A stretch of DNA of 64,000 bases. It comes from Corella eumyota. Its lineage: Eukaryota > Chordata > Ascidiacea > Phlebobranchia > Corellidae. The translations under genes were made by a program, and so were the position numbers. Positions 45,101 through 54,154 of the stretch are shown here, piece after piece. The notes beneath the pieces are model-generated. The model saw only the letters and a program-made list of their open reading frames with translations, was not told the DNA's origin and did not search any database. Numbering within the stretch: the first letter of the stretch is position 1; every line of letters begins with the position of its first letter. The stretch lies in the NCBI GenBank assembly GCA_963082875.1, contig OY720101.1, forward strand, positions 2,356,001 to 2,420,000. Direction: 5' to 3'.

Positions 45101-48100
45101 ATACACTAAACGTAATAACTTTATTTATTGCAATAGATAGTAGTAGTATTAGCGAAACTACATCGAATTCTGAAGTTCCTAAAAGATCATTTTTTAATTA
45201 TTTTACTATGGAATGGGATAATAACTTTGCTGAGAATTGTTATACCACTTCTGAAGTATTAAGGTAAGACTTTTACTTTTTAAGTTTTTTTTAGTGAAGT
45301 ATAGTAGGCTTATGAAATTTTACTGTTTTTTTAAATTTTTTACACGAACACATTGTTAAAGCCTTTCTATATTTAAGGGATTACGAAATAGGAACCTACT
45401 TTCGTGACGTACTTATTCCAAGATCTTATGCTTTTTATCGGCAAAATAAAACAACAGAAAAATATAATACTAACGCATCAAGTACGAATGGAACTTGTAC
45501 TGAAATATCGACTCCTTTGACTAAAGAAACATCCGCAACAACTTTGCCAACTTCTCTTAGATCTGAGCAAACTGCGTCCATTTTTAACAAGAATCGACCA
45601 AACAACCATCCACCTTCACATAAATTGGGGAGCACCAAAGATAATACTACTTATTATACAGCAGAAAGTACCCATTTGAAGCCCACACGCGGCATAGATA
45701 ATAACAAAAACTCAAGCTACGTTACCGCGAACGAAAACAATAAAGATTTGAATAAATCTAAATTTAAGAAAGTCTTTCCAAAGACGTCGGCTCGCCAACG
45801 AAAGCCAAATTATAAAGTAAGTTTCAGTTCTGATTTAAACAAAAACTACGACGAAATAGACGACGAGGTTGTATTAAGAAGAACTTCGATTCCAAAACCA
45901 AACCTTCGATGCGACGTCGATGATTTTGTTGAAATACCCCGAAAAAGTGTAGCTCCTTCCGCGGGAGTGAATAACCCGTTTCTCCGAGGTTCTCATACTT
46001 ACGACTTCGATGTTTTTCCACCAGTCAATAGAATGCCAAAGGAAGGAAATTGTTGCAAAAATAAAGATGATATTATATCGGTTGAGCATTCGAGACAAAA
46101 AATGGCAAATGTTGTTAATAAAGTCAACAAATTACTCAAGTATTCAGGTAACATTACCTAAGCTATACTATAGCTCACAACGTAAGATCTTAAGTTTAAT
46201 TCCTGAAGAGACTATGTTGCTACAAAAATAAGTCTTTGCTTAAGATGTTTGTTTGACATTTTTACATTGTGGATAGACAACATAAATGTTTTATTGCATG
46301 TTCATTTTTTAAGCTAACTTAATTAATTTTTGCCATAAGAAGGATTAAAAACCTTTGGATTCTATTTACCAATTTGTTTATTTTTTTAAACAGCTTTAAA
46401 ATAATATTAAAACGAGCATACATCATTTTAGACCGCGTGGAGTTTCCTAGTATACCGGTAAATGAAGTTCTTAAACAAGATGCAAAAGAACGAGCTATGG
46501 AAGAAGCAATGATACTTAACCACATTAACAGGTTGGTCAATAACACAAACCTTCTTGTATTTAAGCTGTTTAAAAAATTCAATATTAAAAAAACAGGTCA
46601 TAATTTTAATAAATTTAAGTAAAGAATGTTTTTTTTATTGGTAAAAACTAAAAAATAAAGCTGGTTTCAGGCAATTGTAAACAACAAATAAACATTATTT
46701 AAATTAATAACATTTAAAGGTGTAATGAAGAAAGTGATGTTGGGTTTTCGGACGGAGTTGCTTCATTAAAAGGAGACGAAGCAGACGACGAAGATAATTG
46801 GTACATGATAAATTTATGTGTTGGAGTTACTGAAACAATGTACAACTAGTCGAGCCCGCTTTTTGGTTGGCATTTGTTGTAATATGGTCGTAACTCTCAA
46901 ATTATATTTGCCCGCGCACAAAAAACGGATTATTTTTTTTTTCTTATGTGTTTTATTTGGACGTATTTTTATTTTTCGTGCACTTAGTTGAATTCCTAGT
47001 AAATGTCTTTTATCATACTATCGCTTATTTTTAGGTTTTTAACCGGTATATCATAGCTCTAACATTACTTGCCTACTACGATTTGACAATATTTTACTTA
47101 TCATAGAGTTGGTAGTTATTTATTGACTATATGTTCTTAAGGTCTGATATTCATCCACCAAGTGTAAACAGAGCTTTTGAACGAATTAAATACGAGATGA
47201 AAACTGGTGCTACTCTAAGAAAAAGGTCACTTAAGTTTATCTGTTTATTCGCTACACCAAAACTTTCTTTACTAAAAACTAGGCTTCTTTTTTAAAACTG
47301 TTAAATTTTTTCAAAAAGATAAATTTTGCAAAAAAAAATAATTTTTTTTTAATTTTTTTTAGGAAGTGTTGTCTCGCTTCAAATTATGATGAAACAACTG
47401 ACTCTCTTCTTAGCTCCAAACCTTCTGATGACGTTGCGGATATAAAGCGTATTAGATATCGTGACGTATCCGCTTATCCGATCGGGGAAAACCCCGTCGA
47501 TGATAGTGATGACGTAGTATCTTCGAAAGATGGCGACACGACGTGTACCAGTGACGACTGCTGCGAGAAAGGTAATTACTTGTTTTGTCATTTAAATATT
47601 ATATATAGTTAGTCTGCCTAGATTTAAAGTTAACCTTGTAAGTGCTGTCGTTGAACTGTATGTAAAATTCTTCTAGCAGCTTCCCGTAACGAGAATCCAA
47701 TTAAAATTTTCCAGTCGTAATTTTTCCTTGCGCTTGTTTACGCCTTTTTTGTTTAATTTTTTTGTAAATTTTATTTAGGCGTATATATATTTTGCCTACT
47801 AAGCTTCGCTATGTTGTACAGATGGCATAAACTTTAACAAACTAAAAAATGTAATCCAGTAGTGAAGTATTGGTTCTTAAATTTAATTACGTGCATGGAG
47901 CTATGGTTTGAGCCGCACTTATGCTATACTCTATTCCTTCTTGAATCCGACGTTTGGGGGTAGCTCAAACACGTCACATTTTTTTATATATCTTTATCCT
48001 CGATGTGGGAAAGTCGAATGTGCGACTTAAACATAAAGTAACATAAGTTACTCCGGCCCAGTCTCGAGTTGCCTTTGGCAGTTTGGGATATTATAGATTA

Positions 48101-48766
48101 TAATTGCCCGGTAAATGCTGCTGATTAAGTGCTGGCTCAGCAGGAGTTCATACCGTTTATAGCGACTTACTTAAGGGCGCTACAACATAAGATCAGTGGG
48201 GATTGAACCCACGAACTCATGTGCGGTGTAACAAGCATTCTTACCACTACACCACGCCGGTCATATAAGTGACTTAGAAAAAAGTAATTTTATGATTAGT
48301 TCACGGTTAAACTTTATATGTTATTTGTTTAAAAGTGCGAAGAGGTTTGCCTACACCAACTACAACGGACAGTGAAGGCTCTGATCAAACTAGGATCAAT
48401 TTGGAGAGAATTAAAAAGAAAAACGCAATCAACGTAGCCCCTCTCGTTTCCGCAGGAGGTTAGCTTGTTTATTTGTTTTTAAATCAGTTTTAATTTTTTT
48501 ATTGCGGCAGAAACAAAGTTTAGTATTAGTTTTAAAGGTATAAAGTTACATTAAGTTAAAAGGGATTTTATAAAGATGTTAGTAAGCCAAAAAAGCAAGT
48601 TAAGTTTTAGGAAAGAAAAAATACTAGATTAGAAAAAGCTAAATATCATAAGACAGTTTTTAAACTGGTTTTAGTTCAAAAATCAGCAAGGCCCCCAGAT
48701 ACAGACAGTGAAGCCCCACCCACTCCTAAAGGAGGGGAAACACCTAACAACTGTAAACAACAATAA
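42155..48766 (+). CDS. NAP-family histone chaperone with a long novel C-terminal tail (921 aa)
   Basis: NAP proteins bind H2A-H2B/H1 and assist nucleosome assembly. 16 exons: 42155-42244, 42626-42718, 43006-43227, 43388-43566, 43715-43830, 43994-44167, 44355-44537, 44918-45040, 45137-45263, 45378-46147, 46432-46531, 46720-46800, 47142-47225, 47363-47571, 48336-48458, 48675-48766. N-terminus: very basic (KKRKTKKRTPKKK), then an acidic Ser/Val-rich stretch. NAP domain about residues 140-435: long helix (FQRDVFELEGIYTEKYY), YDSYWLTVLLNSGS, FEFRPNPYFTNRALYKRY, KGCTINWTL, RSFFNYFTMEW, DYEIGTYFRDVLIPRS. The usual acidic C-terminus is replaced by about 480 residues of Ser/Asn/Asp-rich sequence ending in TDSE-containing exons. 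Exon 1 uses a poor GTCCTT donor. Closest human relatives are NAP1L proteins; a one-to-one orthologue is not claimed. Confidence 0.85.
42290..42560 (-). repeat. Possible ancient SINE relic
   Basis: In NAP-like intron 1. The segment starts with a TTTTTATCCCCGATAT-like end and finishes near a GGAATTAAAC(T)TTGGAC block. These resemble the tail and box-B ends of the main SINE in minus orientation, but the middle no longer aligns by eye. Confidence 0.3.
44590..44873 (-). repeat. Old tRNA-SINE relic
   Basis: In the NAP-like gene intron between exons 7 and 8. Body blocks (GGTCGACCCAGTCTCAAGTTG-like, TTGGGATATTATTGATTAT) and a degenerate head are recognisable in minus orientation, but divergence is high. 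Confidence 0.65.
46845..46935 (+). repeat. Unclassified dispersed repeat, copy 1
   Basis: About 90 bp starting ACTAGTCGA and including TTTGTTGTAATAT, TAACTCT and CCGCGCAC blocks. A second copy lies at 58165-58262 in the same orientation. It is not related to the SINE family in this window. Confidence 0.6.
47980..48262 (-). repeat. tRNA-derived SINE, near full length
   Basis: In the NAP-like gene, intron before exon 15, minus orientation. Boxes and tail are recognisable; a few bases around the GGGCAATTATAA block are deleted. Confidence 0.88.
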
Positions 48767-48767
48767 A
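48762..48767 (+). terminator. Poly(A) signal AATAAA overlapping the NAP-like stop codon
   Basis: The TAA stop at 48764-48766 lies inside AATAAA. If used, the 3' UTR would be only about 20 bp, a compact arrangement that fits this genome. 48768-49283 holds nothing else recognisable apart from the next promoter. Confidence 0.5.
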
Positions 48768-49147
48768 GAAATATATGACGTTGTAATTACATCACAAAAA
48801 AATAAAATATAACCGAAAGCAATTATGCAAAATCAAGATTTAAATAACTTGTGACTCAGGGTATAAAATGAAGTTTTTATTATTATTTTTTTTACAATTT
48901 TACAGCACTTATTAAATTTATTTAAGATTTTTTTTGTATATTTTTTTAATCTTATTCGATACAGTGTTCTATAGTTTGCGAAAAAAAAATTTGGAACAAA
49001 AGTTGTTGAAATATCACCACTAGATGAAGCTCTCAATTTGTTATATTGATAAACTAGTTAACTTAGCACACGCGTTCGTAATAGCTTGAGGCTATGAAAT
49101 ATACGTCGGTATCTTATTTTATGAGTTATATTTATTATGTTGTTGGT

Positions 49148-49153
49148 ATAAAG
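49148..49153 (+). promoter_or_regulatory. Possible TATA box (TATAAAGG)
   Basis: TATAAAGG about 135 bp upstream of the ATG of the small membrane-protein gene. The position would give a 5' UTR of roughly 105 bp. Assignment is by motif and spacing only. Confidence 0.35.
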
Positions 49154-49283
49154 GCTATACGCAGGAATAACTGCTTATACTATAGCTTGAAAAGAAGATT
49201 TAAGTATTTTGGATTCGGAGAATATAAGAAAATTGTTAAAATTTTGAAAGGATCAGTGTTTGTCTAAAAAAGAAGATAGAAAA

Positions 49284-49762
49284 ATGGACGAAGAAATGAT
49301 GCCAACTGGACCAGAGAACTGTAAGTTTAATAATTTAATGTTTTTAACCAATTTTTTAATTAGTTTTTAAAATAAATTTTTAATTTGTTTTCATACAATT
49401 ACAATTTAAAAAATTAACATTTTTTAATTTGATTATGTACAGCAATCAATCAACCGAACTGGATTCTCTTGTGTTTAATTTTTATATTATCGTCTGCACT
49501 GGCAGCTGTTATTGGTATGGTAGCTTTAATTAAAAAAGCTCAGCTACCCGAACTGCCAGAATTTGACGATCCAATCGAGGAAGAACAGAATCACGTTCTG
49601 CCAGAATCAGAATACCCGGTTATGACGACATATCGACAATATCCGCTCGACTACGGAAATGGTCCTGAGAGTTTTCCCATGGATACGATGCGTAGTGGAC
49701 AACCTAATGAATATATGCCACAACAACATAGACCAGTGACGGTTATGACGCAAAGAATGTGA
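49284..49762 (+). CDS. Small single-pass membrane protein, unknown family (118 aa)
   Basis: Two exons, 49284-49320 and 49443-49762, joined in frame (phase 1). A short N-terminus (MDEEMMPTGPEN) is followed by a hydrophobic segment (WILLCLIFILSSALAAVIGM) and a Lys-flanked boundary (VALIKKA). The approximately 75-residue tail is rich in Pro, Tyr, Glu and Gln (TYRQYPLDYGNGPES). No signal peptide. By the positive-inside rule the KK side suggests that the long tail is cytoplasmic. The tyrosines could be sorting or kinase sites, which is inference. It is not recognised as a member of any family. Confidence 0.75.
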
Positions 49763-49852
49763 CGTCATAAGCTTGGAAACTGCCTTCACGTTTGCTTTAC
49801 AAATTGCGTTGTAAATTAAGTTTTGTCTTTTTTGTTTGCTGTTTTTTTTTTT

Positions 49853-49858
49853 AATAAA
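49853..49858 (+). terminator. Poly(A) signal AATAAA, small membrane-protein gene
   Basis: About 90 bp after the stop at 49762, directly after a T-rich run. 49763-50262 otherwise holds only the two convergent 3' UTRs. A minus-strand AATAAA at 50257-50252 sits just after the GXYLT stop. Confidence 0.6.
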
Positions 49859-50262
49859 CTTAAAATTCTGATTTATAGTGTCTTCTAACTTGAATCTTTT
49901 CAAAACAAAACGTCAAATCTTTGATGTTTTTTATAATTCGTGAATTTATTTAAGTTAAAATTTCACAGTAAAGAAAATAACATTACAAAAAAGTAGGTTG
50001 AAGTAAAGAGAATTAGTTTTAAAATAAATTGAAAAATTCATATAATTTAGAATAAATAAAGCCTGCATGAAAATTTGTAAATTCTTATTAGAATGCCTTT
50101 GTCACATAAACTTAATATATGTTTATATTAAGGCAAACTTTTATTTATTTCCTAAAAAGTATGTTAAAACAATTTTAATCTATACAAAAAATTGAATTTT
50201 TTTGTACGATGTTAAATTTGTAATTTTTTTTTGTAAAAAGGGGGCAAAAAATTTATTTTAAA

Positions 50263-53200
50263 TTAGGTTTTTTCTTTCATAAGATTCTTGATAGTTATAG
50301 TTAGTTGTTTAATAAATAAATCAGTTTTGCTTCCACAATGTTCGTGTTGTTCTACTGATGGGTGTTTTAAATTTGAAGTGATTGGTTCCAACAAATATTT
50401 GAACAAATCAGATTCGAAATTGTACTAAAAAATTTAATACTTTGTTAAAACTAAAACATTTAATACATTGTTAAATTTTTTAACAAATTGAACTATACGT
50501 TCATATTAAATGACACTTTGAAATATTAAATCTTAAATAATCATCTTACGGTAAACTTTCATTAGATGAAAATGTAAGTTTTCACTATCTTATATGTTTA
50601 GTTAAACTTCATACTTAACACCTTTTCTTATTGCCAAAATGAATTTTAACACTCTCATTATACCTCTCTCATAACGTTGTTAATTGCTTTAAACGCTGGT
50701 GAATAGTTATTATAAAAAGTGTTTGCGTTTCCATGAACTACTGCTGCACCTTCTTTTTCGGCAGACTCACAAAATCGGTCACTGTAAGCATCGAAGCAAA
50801 ACTTATGGTGGTAGTTAAATTTACATGGAATTAAGTACAGCAGTTCTGTAAAAAAAAATTTAAAGTTAAATGTTAAATATACAGACATCAGTTAGCCAAG
50901 TCTAAGTATCTGCTTTTTTATTTTTAATGTAAAAAGGCTGACTTTACGGCCTATTTTTGAAATAACTTCAGTTACCTCAACCCAGTTTACAGCCTAGGGT
51001 AGCATTTTGCAGTAGCCATATATCATTAACATAATGTCTATTAAATTATTATTTAAGCACTTTTGATTTTTTACCTGGGTTGAAATGAAACACAACGTTA
51101 ATGAGACTTTGATCGCTATACATGTCTTCAATATGTTGTTTGTATAATGGAAGGAGCATATCTTTATTCCACGAAACCAACTGATCTGAGATCTTGGGGT
51201 TGGTTCTGAACGAAGGCATTCTCATGCGAGTTAAATTCATTAAAAACACCTGAAATAGGAATTTTATGTCAATTTAGGGGTCTGATTTTTTTGACGTTAG
51301 CGAGCTTTTTTGAATTCGTCGGCGAGATATCTCAAATCCCTTCCCTAGTTTTACCTTACTAAATGTCTCTTTTTACTATTGTGATAAAGAAATCGTTAAA
51401 AAGTTAAGTGGGTTGTGCAGTAAAAATTTAAAAAGATGATTAGGGGTAGGGATTAAAAAAAGGATGGGGAAAGGGTTTAACAAAGGAAAATGGGAAGGGA
51501 GGGGAAGGATTGGAAAAGAGGACGGGTAAGGGGACAGGATGGGGCACCGAAACTATAGTCTAAAATATCTGATTAAAATATGGTTATTTTATTTAAAGGA
51601 AAAAAACAAACTTACTCCTGAGTTTACTTGAGTCATTTTCTTGTCTGGTTTTAGAATAAAATTTGGGTTGGTTTCAGGGACGTGAAAGTCCCATCCGACC
51701 CTGGGTGATAACCCCCCTACTTGAAAGTTGTCAAACATTGCAAACTGCCCCCATACGTCATCAATGGGTGATAGAAATATGACGTCAATGTCGACGTATA
51801 GAACGGCGTCGACATCAGGCATTGTTGTCTGTTATTAAAATAAATGTTAAGTAATTTTGTGTAGTAAACTTTTTGTACTATATTTTGCATACTAATTACT
51901 TACTACCATGGCTTAATTTCAAAGCCATAGTTAATTTGCAAATGATAAGCTAAGTTTTAAAAATCTGTGTAAATAATATAGTACAAATTAGGCCTTTATA
52001 AATACGTTTTTTGATAGTTTTTTTTAGTGGAAAAGAGTGTTTTGTTAGACGTATTTGATGTATCTGTTAACACTTGACTTAAGGGAAAATAGTGTGGAGT
52101 TGGTGTGGACCGAACCCGAACGTTTCGGCTTGTAGTCCGTTGCCAAGGCCGGTATACCACACTAACTGACGTACACGTTTTAGTTTTAACTTACTGGTAA
52201 GAAGAGTCGAAATGAAGCACAAGGTCCCCACCAATCTTTCATTTTATCAAGTTCTTCTTGGTTAAGTGGGTAAACTAACTCGTGAATTGTGAGGATAAAC
52301 TTATCTTGAAAATCTAAAGGCCAGCCGTCAACCTGTGTGAAAATAAAAATTACGGAATTTAAATTTTAAAATACATTTAAAATTTTTTTATATTTATTTG
52401 TTCTTAATGTGGAAAGGTCGACTTTACGGCCTAAACATAGAGGATCATTAGCTACCCCAACCCTGTCTTTAAGTTGTCAACAAGTTAAGACGATTTTGTT
52501 TTTAGTTAATCTTAAAAAATGTTCTTGGAAATTACCTCTTCCTTTAATTTCTCCTTCAAATTAAGTGTAAAAATATGAATATGTATTCGACTTTGAGCAA
52601 ATAGAACAGCACTTTTAATCATGGTGAGCACTTCCGGTACCGTGTTCTCGTGTTTTCCCATGCACGCTACTGCCACCAGGTGAATTGTTACATTAGTGAT
52701 GTCATCGGACATTTTGTCTTGTAATATTGGTTGGATCTCGGGTAGAAGTAAATTGTTGGTAAAGTCGACATCCTCGTGTAATATCGTTCTACGAAAAAAT
52801 AAAATAATTTTTTTTACGGAATACAAGTTTAAAGGTCGAAGGTTCAATTACCATTCCTGCCCAAGTTTTTTGCATTACTGATACTCGTTTGGTTTCAAGA
52901 CTTCAACAATAAACAATACGACTATAAACTAACAAGATATTGTTACAACAGAAAAAAAGAAATTTTTTAAAGCTATAAATAATATTACGTGGTTATTAAA
53001 TTTATATATTTTTTCAGAGGTCGAAAGAAAATTATTAGATTTACAAAGAAAAAAAAGAAAATCATTAGATTTACAAAGAAAATTCAGAGGTCGAAAGAAA
53101 ATTATTAGATTTACAAACAACCTTTATCACATGGTTAATATTACTTAAAAGCAGGTCAAAAGCCCCTTAAAAGTGAGCTTTTATTGCTTTAGGTCTTAGT

Positions 53201-53343
53201 TGAAGAAATTAATTCTACCTGTTTTGCTCTGGTACATCAAATATAAGGTCTATAGTGTAGTAAGATGCAACAAATAAAGTGCTCATCCAGATATAATAAC
53301 ATTTGTTCGTTCTAAACCAACGAAGTTGACGTAACACCACCAT
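50263..53343 (-). CDS. GXYLT1: Glucoside xylosyltransferase (415 aa)
   Basis: Golgi/ER type II enzyme (GT8 fold) that adds alpha-1,3-xylose to O-glucose on EGF repeats, for example in Notch. Seven exons: 53343-53219, 52788-52536, 52332-52195, 51828-51616, 51249-51075, 50845-50664, 50424-50263. A single hydrophobic anchor (YYIWMSTLFVASYYTIDLIF) lies close to the N-terminus. The catalytic region shows VTIHLVAVACMG, CASFRLFLP, the metal-binding D-x-D in YVDIDVIFLSPIDDVW, VNSGVFLMNLTRMR, and IPCKFNYHHKFC. C-terminal HCGSKTDLFIKQL matches human GXYLT1/2. The frame is open to 53406 with no earlier ATG, so 53343 was chosen. A single gene here may stand for both vertebrate paralogues, so the symbol is the family's rather than a proven one-to-one match. 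Confidence 0.9.
50932..51010 (-). repeat. Fragment of tRNA-SINE body
   Basis: In the GXYLT intron between exons 5 and 6. Only the 3' part of the family is left (GGCTGACTTTACGGCC, CCTCAACCCAGTTT), in minus orientation and diverged. Confidence 0.5.
51466..51543 (+). other. G-rich purine tract in GXYLT intron 4
   Basis: A run of nearly pure purine with many GGG and GGGG blocks (for example GGGAAGGGAGGGGAAGG), standing out in an AT-rich intron. It could form G-quadruplexes on the + strand; the transcript of the host gene would carry the C-rich complement. Confidence 0.7.
52095..52170 (-). repeat. tRNA-like head, second type
   Basis: In the GXYLT intron before exon 3. The minus strand has a box-A-like TAGTGTGGTATACCGG and a box-B-like GGTTCGGTCC. 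It differs from the main SINE head and is not a foldable tRNA by eye. Confidence 0.45.
52386..52485 (-). repeat. Truncated tRNA-SINE, 3' part
   Basis: In the GXYLT intron between exons 2 and 3, minus orientation. Tail (TTAATGTGGAAAGGTCGAC) and part of the body are left; the tRNA head is missing. Confidence 0.6.
53016..53116 (+). repeat. Short duplicated segment in GXYLT intron 1
   Basis: A 35-bp segment (TTCAGAGGTCGAAAGAAAAT...) occurs twice about 70 bp apart, with a third, partial copy between them. It looks like a small unstable tandem array. Confidence 0.75.
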
Positions 53344-54154
53344 TGTTAGATTTTTAACATTTTTATTCCATTCTAGATACAAGCATTCTATTTTGCTTTG
53401 TATCAATATTTAGTTTATAAATTTATTTGTAATTTAAACACCTGTAGTGAGTGAAAAAACAACATAAAATCATACCAAATATTCACCGTTTTTAACTTAT
53501 TTTTACTAACATAGCTCAAGAAAAAGTATTTTTTGTTAAATTAAAAAAATATATGCGCTGTACTATATCTGGTTTGTCTAACTAACATGTGTTACTAATT
53601 TGTCAAAAACTACAAGAAAAAAACATTTAAATGTTTTGACTTCATGAATAGACAACTAAAATGCCTTAAGGGCATAGCAATAGAATTACCTGAGTTTTAT
53701 ATTTATTATAATACGCTCGAAATCACAGACGAGAGTAAATGACCGGGTTGGTTAATGCCAGGACGATGCATTTTTCACTAACAGTTCTATGATAAGGGGT
53801 TTAATAGAATATAATGCCAGTTAATGGATTTTCTTTTAGTTAGAGTGTTTTTCTAGTTTTAAAGTAACTTTAAGTTTGATTATTAGTATGTTAAGAATGT
53901 AAGAACTAATGGGTTTTGTTAGAAAATTATAAGTCAGATCATATTTTGAAAAACTTTCTAAATGTATATTTGTTACAATATACCTAAAACTTATAAACAA
54001 GATAAAATTTAGTTTTTAGTTACAAAAAATAATAAAAAATTGTTGTTTTTTTTAAGAACGGGTATTGGATATAGGTTTGTTTTTACTAGTTTGGTATCAT
54101 GAAGTAAATTTAAGGCAGAAGTCTATAGAATAGTTGGTAAAACTTTGACAGAAC
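53344..54154. promoter_or_regulatory. Divergent promoter region, GXYLT / sulfotransferase
   Basis: 811 bp between two head-to-head Golgi enzyme genes. No repeat and no additional coding exon seen. Individual elements could not be assigned. Confidence 0.45.
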
